Positions 1 through 7,772 of a stretch of 64,000 bases of DNA are shown here, in pieces. The position numbers and the translations under genes are program-made. The notes beneath the pieces were generated by a model, which was not told where the DNA came from, searched no databases, and saw only the letters and a list, made by a program, of their open reading frames with translations. The stretch covers positions 124,001-188,000 of the forward strand of contig QKPN01000002.1 of NCBI GenBank assembly GCA_003258405.1. The letters run 5' to 3'. Each line of letters starts with the position of its first letter. The stretch's first letter is position 1. This stretch comes from Rhodobacteraceae bacterium DSL-40. Its GTDB lineage: Bacteria; Pseudomonadota; Alphaproteobacteria; Rhodobacterales; Rhodobacteraceae.

Positions 1-780
1 GATGCCGGTCTCGTGGACGAGGATCTTGATGCGGGCCTTGTACTTGTTGTCGCGGCGGCCATCGAGGTTGTAGGTCTGCAGGATCGCCTCGAGATAGGGC
101 AGCAGGTGCGCCTTCGGCAGGAAGTCGCGGATCACCTTGCCGATCATCGGCGTGCGGCCGAGACCGCCCCCCACCAGCACCTCGTAGCCCGGCTCGCCCG
201 CCTCGTTGCGCACGATGCGGAGGCCGATGTCATGGGCCTTCACCACCGCGCGGTCGTTCTCCGCGCCGGTGACGGCGATCTTGAACTTGCGGCCGAGCCA
301 GGTGAACTCGGGATGGTCGGTCGACCACTGGCGCAGCAGCTCGGCGGTGACGCGCGGGTCCTCGATCTCGTCGGCAGCAGCCCCGGCGAAATGGTCGGCG
401 GTCACGTTGCGGATGCAGTTGCCCGAGGTCTGGATCGCGTGCATCTGCACGTCGGCCAGCGCGTCGAGCATGTCCGGCACGTCCTTCAGCTTCGGCCAGT
501 TGAACTGGAGGTTCTGGCGCGTGGTGAAGTGGCCGTAGCCCCGGTCCCAGGTGTCGGCGATATAGGCGAACTGCCGCATCTGGCGCGAGGAGAGCGTGCC
601 GTAGGGCACCGCGATCCGCAGCATGTAGGCGTGCAGCTGGAGATAGAGCCCGTTCATCAGGCGGAGCGGCTTGAACTCGTCTTCCGAGAGCGTGCCCTCG
701 ATACGGCGCTCGACCTGATCGCGGAACTCGGCGACCCGCTCGCGGACGAAGGCCTGGTCGAAATCGGTATACTGATACAT
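1..780 (-). CDS. cysI: Nitrite/sulfite reductase (CysI-type hemoprotein), 3' part outside window
   Basis: Reads from an ATG at 780 down to the window edge, giving the first 260 residues; the stop lies outside. It should reduce sulfite to sulfide using siroheme and a 4Fe-4S cluster in the cytoplasm. Seen directly: the N-terminal ferredoxin-like half domain with the FTTRQNLQ motif (about residue 96) and SGNCIRNV (about residue 130), both typical of the siroheme-binding fold; the 4Fe-4S cysteines would lie further on. DUF2849 ends 12 bases upstream on the same strand, the usual partner in Rhodobacterales and rhizobia. A nitrite reductase role cannot be excluded from this half, but the sulfur-gene neighbourhood favours sulfite. 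Confidence 0.9.
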   Translation of the reverse strand, partial: MYQYTDFDQAFVRERVAEFRDQVERRIEGTLSEDEFKPLRLMNGLYLQLHAYMLRIAVPYGTLSSRQMRQFAYIADTWDRGYGHFTTRQNLQFNWPKLKDVPDMLDALADVQMHAIQTSGNCIRNVTADHFAGAAADEIEDPRVTAELLRQWSTDHPEFTWLGRKFKIAVTGAENDRAVVKAHDIGLRIVRNEAGEPGYEVLVGGGLGRTPMIGKVIRDFLPKAHLLPYLEAILQTYNLDGRRDNKYKARIKILVHETGI

Positions 781-791
781 CGTGATCCCTC

Positions 792-1103
792 TCAGGCCTG
801 GGTCGCAGCGGCGCGCGCATGCTCGGGGCGGTTGCTCGGCCCCTTCAGACGGAATTCTTCGCGGAAATGAACCGGCACCGGCCGGCCTTCCGCATCGAGG
901 GCCATGTCGGTGAGATAGACACCGACCACCTCGTTCGGGAATTTCGAGGCCCGCGCGAGCAGCGCATCGGCCTCTTCCCGGCTGCCCGCGGTCGCCGCTT
1001 CGGCAAGCACGCGCGTCCAGCCGCCCGCAGCGGTAAAATAGACGACATCGCCCTCGAGAAGATCGTTGCCGGTGGCAATCTGGGGTGCGAAAACCTTGGC
1101 CAT
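792..1103 (-). CDS. DUF2849 domain protein of the sulfite reductase operon
   Basis: A 103-residue soluble protein starting MAKVFAPQ. It matches the short DUF2849 family, which is found almost only next to cysG/cysI genes in alphaproteobacteria; its molecular role is unknown, and a function with sulfite reductase is inferred from context only. The ATG at 1103 overlaps the TGA of the upstream leader ORF (TGATG), and its strong AGGAGG ribosome site lies inside that ORF, so translation is probably coupled. The gene ends 12 bases before the reductase start, so the two form an operon. The cysG methyltransferase often found first in this operon is absent here. Confidence 0.85.
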   Translation of the reverse strand: MAKVFAPQIATGNDLLEGDVVYFTAAGGWTRVLAEAATAGSREEADALLARASKFPNEVVGVYLTDMALDAEGRPVPVHFREEFRLKGPSNRPEHARAAATQA

Positions 1104-1219
1104 CAGAATGCCCTCCTTGCCGCGAGGATCATGCCCATGCCCATCCCGCAGCCATCCATGCGCATCCGGGCCCGCAGCGTGCGAGGGCGAAAGCGAAGAG
1201 GGCTGGCGACGGTGGTCAT
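1103..1219 (-). CDS. Met/Cys-rich leader peptide (38 aa) ahead of the sulfite reductase operon
   Basis: A 38-codon ORF starting at 1219 with a ribosome site GAGGAA at good spacing and stopping with TGA overlapped by the DUF2849 ATG (TGATG). Residues 19-30 contain five methionines and one cysteine (MRMDGCGMGMGM), far denser than chance in GC-rich DNA. I infer a leader peptide whose translation senses sulfur amino acid supply or sets coupled translation of DUF2849 and the reductase. No clear terminator/antiterminator pair is visible, so a translational rather than transcriptional mechanism is more likely. It resembles no annotated family I know. Confidence 0.55.
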   Translation of the reverse strand: MTTVASPLRFRPRTLRARMRMDGCGMGMGMILAARRAF

Positions 1220-1252
1220 GGCGATTCCTCGTTGGCTGAACCTCCCTTCAAG

Positions 1253-1270
1253 ATAGGATATTGTTCCTAT
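1253..1270. promoter_or_regulatory. Lrp-like operator palindrome in the divergent cys/lrp promoter region
   Basis: Perfect inverted repeat ATAGGA-N6-TCCTAT. Its core (AGGATATTGTTCCT) is close to the E. coli Lrp consensus YAGHAWATTWTDCTR, with one extra central base. It lies between the leader ORF of the sulfite reductase operon and the divergent Lrp/AsnC gene, so the regulator at 1361 is the obvious candidate to bind it. Confidence 0.5.
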
Positions 1271-1287
1271 TTCCCTCAATATTGCGC

Positions 1288-1316
1288 TTCAAATAAGGTT
1301 ACCGTTCGCGTATGCT
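1288..1316 (+). promoter_or_regulatory. Probable sigma-70 promoter of the Lrp/AsnC gene
   Basis: -35 TTCAAA (1288-1293), 17-base spacer, -10 TATGCT (1311-1316), 45 bases before the start codon. Moderate match to consensus. Confidence 0.45.
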
Positions 1317-1360
1317 GGATGATGTGAGAACGATATACCAGAAAACCGGAGCGCGCGAGA

Positions 1361-1825
1361 ATGGCAGTCCCCCTTGACGATCTGGACCGGAAAATCCTCT
1401 CGCTTCTGCAACAGGACGCGAGCCTCTCTCTCGACGAAATCGCCCGCAGGCTCGGCGCTTCCAAGACCCCGGTCTGGAACCGGATCCGCAAGATGCGCGA
1501 GGCGGGCGTCATCCTCGGCGAGGTCGCGCTGCTCGACCCGGAAAAGCTCGGGCTGGAAAGCTGCTTCTTCGTGCTGATCCGCACCTCGGAGCACGACGCG
1601 GGCTGGCTCGACCGCTTCCTGCACGCGGTGCGCGCCCGGCCCGAGGTGCTCGAGGCGCACCGGCTCGCGGGCGACATCGACTATATCCTCAAGGTCCGCG
1701 TGCCCAATGCCCGCGCCTTCGACGCCTTCTACCAGGCGCTCATCAAGGAGGTGAGCATCTTCAACGTGACCTCGAGCCTCTCCATGGAGGAAATCAAGAA
1801 CACCACCGCCCTGCCCCTGCCCTGA
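1361..1825 (+). CDS. Lrp/AsnC family transcriptional regulator
   Basis: 154 residues, the usual family length. Residues 5-65 form the AsnC-type helix-turn-helix (LDDLDRKILSLLQQD, then IARRLGASKTPVWNRIRKM) and residues 70-150 the RAM effector-binding domain. It is divergent from the sulfite reductase operon, and a palindrome resembling an Lrp site lies between them. In Rhodobacterales this gene is commonly beside cys genes, so control of sulfur assimilation in response to an amino acid such as cysteine or methionine is a reasonable inference; the ligand is not known. A GC-rich hairpin follows the stop codon. Confidence 0.88.
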   Translation: MAVPLDDLDRKILSLLQQDASLSLDEIARRLGASKTPVWNRIRKMREAGVILGEVALLDPEKLGLESCFFVLIRTSEHDAGWLDRFLHAVRARPEVLEAHRLAGDIDYILKVRVPNARAFDAFYQALIKEVSIFNVTSSLSMEEIKNTTALPLP

Positions 1826-1826
1826 G

Positions 1827-1851
1827 CCGCCAGCGGGCCCCGGCCCGGCGG
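1827..1851 (+). terminator. Possible hairpin terminator after the Lrp/AsnC gene
   Basis: Stem CCGCC...GGCGG outside and GGGCC/GGCCC inside, immediately after the stop codon. No T-tract follows, so it may be a weak or Rho-assisted terminator. Confidence 0.4.
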
Positions 1852-1872
1852 TGCGAAAATCACATGCAATGA

Positions 1873-1901
1873 TTGAAATGTGTTGCGCGTGCCATTATAA
1901 C
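1873..1901 (+). promoter_or_regulatory. Sigma-70 promoter of the DUF442-SulP-DUF2892 operon
   Basis: -35 TTGAAA (1873-1878), 17-base spacer, -10 TATAAC (1896-1901). A short interrupted repeat CACAT (1861-1865) / ATGTG (1878-1882) overlaps the -35 box and could be an operator. The first gene of the operon starts 87 bases downstream. Confidence 0.6.
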
Positions 1902-1987
1902 AGTGCGGACCTGTTGAATGTTGCAGGTGCGCGGGCTGGCGGAACGCACACCGATCCCTCCCCTGCAACATGAAGGACCAGACGAGA

Positions 1988-2317
1988 ATGAACATCATCG
2001 AGATCACGCCGAGCTACAGCGTCTCGCCGCAGATCACCGTCGCGGATGTCGCGACGATTGCGGAGCGCGGGTTCAACGCGATCATGTGCAACCGCCCGGA
2101 CGGCGAATCCGCCGACCAGACCGACGTGGCGGAGATCCGGGCCGAGGCCGAACGCCTCGGGCTCGCCTTCGCCTTCGTGCCGGTGATCTCGGGCGGCATC
2201 CTTCCGGACAACGTCGCCGACTTCAAGGCGGCCCTCGCCGAGCTTCCGACGCCGGTCCTGGCCTACTGCCGCTCGGGCGGCCGCTGCCAGAACCTCTGGA
2301 TGCTCGCGCGGAGCTGA
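1988..2317 (+). CDS. TIGR01244/DUF442 family sulfur transferase (phosphatase-like fold)
   Basis: 109 residues. The ATG at 1988 is preferred because GAAGGA lies about 10 bases before it, whereas the ATG at 1970 has no ribosome site. The fold is the dual-specificity-phosphatase/rhodanese-like domain also found at the N-terminus of BLH-type persulfide enzymes. The active-site loop near the C-terminus reads YCRSGGRC, with the catalytic Cys followed by Arg, and a second Cys where the family usually has Ser. It heads an operon with a SulP transporter and DUF2892 protein, a set linked to sulfide/persulfide handling. A BigR-type repressor and a persulfide dioxygenase, often found with it, are not visible. 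Confidence 0.8.
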   Translation: MNIIEITPSYSVSPQITVADVATIAERGFNAIMCNRPDGESADQTDVAEIRAEAERLGLAFAFVPVISGGILPDNVADFKAALAELPTPVLAYCRSGGRCQNLWMLARS

Positions 2318-2341
2318 CAGCCATCCATCCATAGGGGCCCC

Positions 2342-4102
2342 ATGCTGAAGAAATACCTGCCGATCCTCACATGGGGCCCGACCTACGGGCGCAGCGAGCT
2401 CACCTCCGACCTGATCGCCGCGGTGATCGTGACGATCATGCTCATCCCGCAGTCGCTCGCCTACGCGCTGCTCGCGGGCCTGCCGCCGGAAATGGGGCTC
2501 TACGCCTCGATGGCCCCGCTCGTCGCCTACGCCGTCTTCGGCACCGCGCGCGCGCTCGCCGTCGGCCCGGTGGCGGTCGCGAGCCTCATGACCGCCGCTG
2601 CGGTCGGCAAGCTCGCCCAGCAGGGCACCCCGGAATACATCGGCGCCGCCATCGCCCTCGCGCTCATCTCGGGCCTGCTGCTCATCGCGATGGGCGCGCT
2701 CCGCCTCGGCTTTCTCGCGAACTTCCTCAGCCACCCGGTGATCTCGGGCTTCATCACCGCCTCGGGCCTGCTCATCGCCATGAGCCAGCTCGGCCATATC
2801 CTCGGCATCAAGGCGGGCGGCGAGAACCTCTACGAGATGACGACCGCCCTCGTTGCCCGGCTCGGCGAGATCAACCCCTGGACCACGCTGATCGGCACCG
2901 GTGCCATCGCCTTTCTCTACTGGGCGCGGCTCCGGCTGAAGCGCGTGCTCATCGCCCGCGGCGTCGCACCCCGGATCGCCGATCTGGCCGCCAAGGTCGG
3001 CCCGGTCGCCGCCATCGTGGCCTCCACCGGCGCGGTCTGGGCCTTCGGCCTCGAGCAGAGCGGTGTGGCCATCGTCGGCGCCATCCCCAACGCCCTGCCC
3101 TCGCCGACCCTGCCACCGCTCGACCTCGAGCTCTGGGCGCAGATCGCGGTGCCCGCCCTCCTCATCTCCGTCGTCGGCTATGTCGAGACCATCTCGGTCG
3201 CCCAGACCTTCGCCGCCCGCAAGCGCCAGCGCATCGACCCCGACCAGGAGCTCATCGCGCTCGGCTTCTCCAATGTCGGGGCCTCGGTCTCGGGCGGCTT
3301 CCCCGTCACCGGCGGCTTCTCGCGCTCGGTGGTGAATTTCGACGCCGGCGCCGAAACCCCGGCCGCGGGCGCCTTCACCGCCGTCGGCATCGCCCTCGCC
3401 ACCGTCTTCCTCACGCCCTTCCTCTACTACCTGCCCAAGGCGACGCTGGCGGCCACGATCATCGTCGCGGTACTCTCGCTGGTCGATTTCCGCACGCTCC
3501 GCCACACCTGGACCTATTCCAAGGCCGATTTCACCGCCATCGCCGCCACGATCCTGCTCACCCTGCTGCAGGGCGTCGAGGCCGGGCTGATCGCGGGCGT
3601 CGGCCTCTCCATCGCGCTGCACCTCTACCGCACCTCGCGGCCGCATGTCGCGATCATGGGCCAGGTTCCCGGCACCGAGCATTTCCGCAACATCAACCGC
3701 CACGACGTCGTCACCGACCCCGAGATCATCTCGATGCGCATCGACGAGAGCCTCTATTTCCCGAATGCGCGCTTCCTCGAGGATCAGGTCAACGCCGCCG
3801 TCGCCGCCAACCCGCAGGCGAAACACCTCATCCTCGTCTGCCCGGCGATCAACTCGATCGACGCCTCCGCCCTCGAAAGCCTCGAGGCGATCAACCACCG
3901 GCTCGCGGAAGGCGGCGTCACCTTCCACCTCTCCGAGGTCAAGGGCCCGGTCATGGACAAGCTCCAGCGCGTGCATTTCCTCGACGAGCTGACCGGCCAG
4001 GTCCACCTCACCCAGTTCGACGCCGTCGCCAGCATCAACCCCGAGCTCGCGCGGGCCACGCTCGCCGCGCGCCGTCTGCAACCGCGGCAACCCGCCGCCT
4101 GA
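2342..4102 (+). CDS. SulP family anion permease with STAS domain
   Basis: 586 residues: about ten to twelve membrane segments (residues 20-430) and a C-terminal cytoplasmic STAS domain (about 450-570, with the INSIDASALE segment around 500). The N-terminal signature IPQSLAYALLAGLPPEMGLY is the classical SulP motif. SulP proteins move sulfate, bicarbonate or other anions; sulfate or another sulfur oxyanion is likely here because the gene sits 24 bases after a sulfur transferase gene and 13 bases before a DUF2892 gene. The start at 2342 has AGGGG just upstream. No truncation is seen. Confidence 0.9.
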   Translation: MLKKYLPILTWGPTYGRSELTSDLIAAVIVTIMLIPQSLAYALLAGLPPEMGLYASMAPLVAYAVFGTARALAVGPVAVASLMTAAAVGKLAQQGTPEYIGAAIALALISGLLLIAMGALRLGFLANFLSHPVISGFITASGLLIAMSQLGHILGIKAGGENLYEMTTALVARLGEINPWTTLIGTGAIAFLYWARLRLKRVLIARGVAPRIADLAAKVGPVAAIVASTGAVWAFGLEQSGVAIVGAIPNALPSPTLPPLDLELWAQIAVPALLISVVGYVETISVAQTFAARKRQRIDPDQELIALGFSNVGASVSGGFPVTGGFSRSVVNFDAGAETPAAGAFTAVGIALATVFLTPFLYYLPKATLAATIIVAVLSLVDFRTLRHTWTYSKADFTAIAATILLTLLQGVEAGLIAGVGLSIALHLYRTSRPHVAIMGQVPGTEHFRNINRHDVVTDPEIISMRIDESLYFPNARFLEDQVNAAVAANPQAKHLILVCPAINSIDASALESLEAINHRLAEGGVTFHLSEVKGPVMDKLQRVHFLDELTGQVHLTQFDAVASINPELARATLAARRLQPRQPAA

Positions 4103-4115
4103 AGGAGTTTTCCCG

Positions 4116-4304
4116 ATGACCAAGAACATGGGCACCACCGACCGCGCGATCCGCTTCATCGTCGGCGCGCTTCTCATCGTGCTCGCCATGACCGGCACGA
4201 TCGGCGCCTGGGGCTGGCTCGGCCTCATCCCGCTCGCCACCGCCTTCATCAGCTTCTGCCCCGCCTACCGCCTCCTCGGCATCAGCACCTGCAAGCTGAA
4301 CTGA
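4116..4304 (+). CDS. DUF2892 small membrane protein (YgaP-like membrane domain)
   Basis: 62 residues with two hydrophobic helices (about 14-31 and 34-52) and two cysteines near the end (FCPAYRLLGISTC). This is the domain fused to rhodanese in E. coli YgaP; here it is a separate protein. AAGGAG precedes the ATG by 8 bases. It is the last gene of the DUF442-SulP operon, before a strong hairpin. Its role is not established; association with membrane sulfane-sulfur handling is inferred from YgaP and context. Confidence 0.85.
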   Translation: MTKNMGTTDRAIRFIVGALLIVLAMTGTIGAWGWLGLIPLATAFISFCPAYRLLGISTCKLN

Positions 4305-4338
4305 TCCGCGGCCCTCACCGAACCCCAGAAACGCCGAA

Positions 4339-4362
4339 GGGCGGGGCCTTGCGGCCCCGCCC
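4339..4362 (+). terminator. Hairpin terminator after the SulP operon
   Basis: Perfect 10-bp stem GGGCGGGGCC / GGCCCCGCCC with loop TTGC, 35 bases after the DUF2892 stop. The following T content is low (GTTCACATTT), so termination may be partial. Confidence 0.6.
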
Positions 4363-4516
4363 GTTCACATTTCACGATCTGCCGCATCAAGGCCCCCCGC
4401 GCACGGACCTGCCGACCTCCCCGGAAGCCCCCGCCGCCTCCAGCCGGATTTTCCGGGCGTCACCCCGCGTCCCGCGCCAGGCTGAGACTTCCGCCCCCTC
4501 AGAAATATGAAACGCC

Positions 4517-4843
4517 ATGAAAAGACACACATGCCATGTCGCGCTCCTGGGCCTGCTCTGGACCGGAGCGGCCAATGCCCAGTCCGCCGAATGGATGATG
4601 GAGGATTGCGCCGTCGCCACACAGTCCTACTTCCAGGACTTCGCAGCAAAGACCGAGATGCAGGATCAGGGCCAGCGCACGGATGGCACCTATGCCATCA
4701 ACGGGACGATCTCTCTGGAAACCCACAGCGACAACGTCCAGTGCTCCTATGCCCCGGATGGCCAGACGATGGTCGATTTCTTCGCCGAGGGGGCGTCACG
4801 TCCGGACTTCGCGCGAGGCGGCAAGAGCCCCTACATGCACTGA
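4517..4843 (+). CDS. Small secreted protein of unknown function
   Basis: 108 residues. Residues 1-22 are a clear Sec signal peptide (hydrophobic core ending ANAQS), leaving a mature protein of about 86 residues with two cysteines (DCAVATQ and VQCSYAP) that could form a periplasmic disulfide. I do not recognise a family. It stands alone between two hairpins, convergent with the flavocytochrome gene that follows, so it is probably a single-gene unit. Confidence 0.65.
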   Translation: MKRHTCHVALLGLLWTGAANAQSAEWMMEDCAVATQSYFQDFAAKTEMQDQGQRTDGTYAINGTISLETHSDNVQCSYAPDGQTMVDFFAEGASRPDFARGGKSPYMH

Positions 4844-4855
4844 GCCGAACGGAGA

Positions 4856-4881
4856 GGTCCCGCCCGCAACGGGGCGGGACC
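4856..4881. terminator. Bidirectional hairpin between convergent genes
   Basis: Perfect 10-bp stem GGTCCCGCCC / GGGCGGGACC with loop GCAACG, between two converging genes; it can serve both strands. Confidence 0.6.
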
Positions 4882-4899
4882 ACCCGGAGCCCGGAGCCT

Positions 4900-6243
4900 T
4901 CAGCGCATCGCGAAGAGCTCCTGATGGAAGCGCGTCCCGACCTTCAGGCCCTGGCCGGCGAAATCCGCGCGCAACGCCCGGCCGAAGCCCGCGGGCCCGC
5001 AGAACCAGACGCTCGCCTCGCGCCAGCCCGGCACCTCGCGGCGGATGCGCGCGCCGGTCAGCACCCCGTCCCGTGCGTCGATGAGGATATGCAGCGTCAC
5101 CCCCGCCGCGGCGGCATCCGCCTTCAGCCGGTCGAGCGCGCCCTCGTCCACATCCGCGGTGCAGTGGAAGAGATGCACCTCCTTCTCCGCACCCTTGGGA
5201 TCGCCCTGCGCCATTGCCTTCATCCGCGCGATGAAGGGCGTGATGCCGATGCCGCCGCCGACCCAGATCTGCACCGGGCAGGCGTCATCGAAGGTAAAGC
5301 AGCCGTAGGGCCCCTCGATGCGCACCTGCTGGCCCACATGGAGCTTCTCGGCCAGCCCGGTGGTGTGATCGCCGAGCTCCTTGGTCACGAAGCGGATCTC
5401 TGGCTCAGCCGGGTTCCAGGCCGAAGCGATGGTGTAGGGATGCGCGCCCTCGCGCCGATCGGTGACCGCAAAGGCGAACTGCCCCGGCCTGTGCCCCGGC
5501 CAGCCCGGCTGCATGGCGATCACGGTCTCGAGCGCACGAACGCCGGGAAAATTCACCAGCGAGGTGATCCTGCCCTCGACCCGCCGCCGGCGCCCGATCG
5601 CCCCGAAGATCGAGACGAGCGCCGCCCCGCTCCCGCCCGCCAGAAGCAGCGCCAGCAGAGCGCCCGCGGGCGTGAGCCAGATATCGAAATCGAAAAGCAC
5701 CACCGCATGGAAGACCAGCACCAGATAGGCCACGGGGAAGAGCCGGTGGATCTGCTGGAACCAGCGATAGGGAATGCGGGTGACGAGGGCCACCACGATA
5801 AGCACCACGGCGCCGTAGAACGCCCATTCGCCCAGCCCTTCGGCCGTGTGGCGCAGGCCGAGGAACGCCGCCTCGACCGGATTCTCGACCGGCGGCCGCG
5901 GCGGGCGCGGCCCGCGCTGCATGAGCCCGATCCCGGTGCCCCATTTCGGCGCCTGGGTCCAGAACCAGTGGGTCACGGCCAGCACCAGCGCACCGATGCC
6001 GAACCACTTGTGCAGGCGATACATCTTGTCGAGCCCGCCCAGCGGCCGCTCCAGCAGGCGCGGCCGGAGCGCGAGGATCATCGCAAGGCTCATGCAGGCC
6101 ATGGCGAGCAGCCCGGAGAGCTGCACCATGTTGTTGCGCAGAGCGAGAAAGGTCTCGGAGGAGAAAGGATCAGGGGTGGCGAGCCCCCAGAGCAGGGCGA
6201 CGATCGCAAGCGCGCCCCAGAATGCCCGGATGATGTTCGTCAT
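4900..6243 (-). CDS. Ferric-reductase-like transmembrane flavocytochrome (FAD/NAD-binding)
   Basis: 447 residues. The N-terminal half (about 1-215) has six or so membrane helices with heme-ligand-type histidines (KMYRLHKWFG, VTHWFW), as in ferric reductase/NOX proteins. The C-terminal half has an FAD-binding domain (HPYTIAS near 275) and a NAD(P)-binding domain (VGGGIGITPF near 335). It should pass electrons from NAD(P)H across the membrane; the acceptor is unknown. The start MTNIIRAF at 6243 is chosen because it begins the first membrane helix; the frame stays open 13 codons further upstream without an obvious ribosome site. It ends beside the hairpin shared with the converging gene. Confidence 0.82.
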   Translation of the reverse strand: MTNIIRAFWGALAIVALLWGLATPDPFSSETFLALRNNMVQLSGLLAMACMSLAMILALRPRLLERPLGGLDKMYRLHKWFGIGALVLAVTHWFWTQAPKWGTGIGLMQRGPRPPRPPVENPVEAAFLGLRHTAEGLGEWAFYGAVVLIVVALVTRIPYRWFQQIHRLFPVAYLVLVFHAVVLFDFDIWLTPAGALLALLLAGGSGAALVSIFGAIGRRRRVEGRITSLVNFPGVRALETVIAMQPGWPGHRPGQFAFAVTDRREGAHPYTIASAWNPAEPEIRFVTKELGDHTTGLAEKLHVGQQVRIEGPYGCFTFDDACPVQIWVGGGIGITPFIARMKAMAQGDPKGAEKEVHLFHCTADVDEGALDRLKADAAAAGVTLHILIDARDGVLTGARIRREVPGWREASVWFCGPAGFGRALRADFAGQGLKVGTRFHQELFAMR

Positions 6244-6674
6244 GATGGCCCCGTCCCTTCGCAACCAACCCTCGGCCCCCACCGGGACATCGTCCCGCGG
6301 GCCTCGAATCCTTCACGCACGGGCCCGCGATTTCCGGCGGCGTCAGGGTATAATTGTCGCGCCCTGGCCATCTGCCGCGAGGTTGGTCCACCGGGCCGAG
6401 CGGAGCCGAAAACGGCACCGCGCCGAGAACGATGTCCTCGAGCGCAATCACCGGCTCGCCACCGGCTTCAAGCAGGGACACGCGCCTGATTTCCGTCCCG
6501 TCTTCGCCCGCCATGCACGCCGTCCAAGCTGCCCCCAGCCACCGCCGCCCGCCCATCGGCATGGGAATTGATTCATGATATGTTAACCACGAAAATCAAA
6601 TGATTTCAGTCTCAGAATCGAATTTTCACGGTGAAACGCCCCGTTTTCACCGGCGACCCACCCGGCTCAGGCTG
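6244..6674. other. 430-base gap with a doubtful minus-strand ORF
   Basis: No confident gene. A minus-strand frame from 6562 to 6170 contains a protein-like stretch (RRVSLLEAGGEPVIALED) but runs about 70 bases into the flavocytochrome gene in another frame, has no ribosome site, and ends in low-complexity residues. An AT-rich stretch at 6570-6600 could hold promoters. I treat the ORF as a possible decayed gene. Confidence 0.3.
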
Positions 6675-7772
6675 CTACTCCATCCGCGCCCGGAAGAGGA
6701 TCGCCGAAGCCGCAAGCGTGACCACCGCGATGAGCCCGAGCGGCCAGGTGTTGGCCAGAACGTCCCCCGGCGGCATGGCCTTGAGAAAGATCCCCTCGGA
6801 CACGACAAGGAAATGCTTGGAGGGATTGCCCTGCGCCACGATCTGAAGCCAGCCCGGCATGTTGTCCACCGGGCTCGCATAGCCCGAGAGCAGGATCGCC
6901 GGGACAGCGACCAGAAACATGCCGAGAAACGCCTGCTGCTGGGTCTGCGCAATCGATGAGACGAGCATCCCCACCCCGACGAGCGCCAAGAGGTAGAAGA
7001 GAAGCGAGAGGTAAAGCAGCGGCACCGATCCGCGAAGCGGAACACCGAAGATCGCGGGGATGATGATGACATAGAGCGTTGCATCGAAAAACCCGACGAG
7101 GACCGGCGGAACCATCTTGCCCACCAGGATTTCGGGCACCCGGAGCGGCGAGACCATGAGCTGGTCAAAGGTGCCGAGCTCCCGCTCGCGGGCCACCGTC
7201 TGGGCGGTGAGCCCCAACCCGAGCACGGTCGTGATGACTACCAGCAGCCCCGGCATGGTGAACCAGAGATAGTCGAGATTGGGATTGAACCAGTGGGTCG
7301 TGATCGAGCTCGTAAGGCCCGTCCCGCTGCCAAGCTCGCCGCTGAGCCCCTCCGCGATGGCAAAGATGTAGCCCGAGACGATCTGGGCGGCATTTGACCG
7401 GCGCCCGTCGAGGATGAGCTGGACCTCTGCCGGCCGCCCCGCGGCGATGTCACCGCTGAAGCCCTGGCCGAAGACGACGACAGCGAGCACCTCCTGATTG
7501 TCGATGGCCCGCCGCATGGCCCCGGCGGAATGGATCGGCCGGATCTCGCGAAAGTTCGGACTCCCCGCGAGCCGCTCGGAGAACTCGCGGCTCCAGGCCC
7601 CGCCGTCTCGGTCGAAGATGCCGATATCGACGTTCTTGACCTCGAGGGTCGTGGCCAGGCCGAGCACCACGAGCTGGACGGTAGGGGGCACGATCAGGAT
7701 GATGCGCGCCCGCGGATCGCGCAGGATGGCGAGAAGCTCCTTGACGATCATGGCGAAGAGGCGGCCGAGCAT
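6675..7772 (-). CDS. ybhR: ABC-2 type transporter permease (YbhR-like)
   Basis: 365 residues: one N-terminal helix, a periplasmic loop (about 45-170) and a block of five helices (about 175-360) with the ABC-2 signature region LGTFDQLMVSPLRVPEILVGK. It pairs with the other permease to form the membrane channel of a YbhGFSR-type exporter, known in E. coli for drug/cation efflux. Its ATG overlaps the stop of the preceding permease gene (TGATG), showing translational coupling. The substrate cannot be read from the sequence. Confidence 0.85.
   Translation of the reverse strand: MLGRLFAMIVKELLAILRDPRARIILIVPPTVQLVVLGLATTLEVKNVDIGIFDRDGGAWSREFSERLAGSPNFREIRPIHSAGAMRRAIDNQEVLAVVVFGQGFSGDIAAGRPAEVQLILDGRRSNAAQIVSGYIFAIAEGLSGELGSGTGLTSSITTHWFNPNLDYLWFTMPGLLVVITTVLGLGLTAQTVARERELGTFDQLMVSPLRVPEILVGKMVPPVLVGFFDATLYVIIIPAIFGVPLRGSVPLLYLSLLFYLLALVGVGMLVSSIAQTQQQAFLGMFLVAVPAILLSGYASPVDNMPGWLQIVAQGNPSKHFLVVSEGIFLKAMPPGDVLANTWPLGLIAVVTLAASAILFRARME

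Noticed and set aside
1895-4249. A 784-codon open frame antisense to the SulP gene
   Set aside because: Low-complexity composition rich in Arg, Asp, Gly and Glu, typical of the antisense frame of a GC-rich gene; SulP has clear family motifs.
4507-6489. A 660-codon open frame on the plus strand over the flavocytochrome
   Set aside because: Rich in Arg, Pro, Ala and His with no domain; it is antisense to a gene with FAD and NAD motifs.
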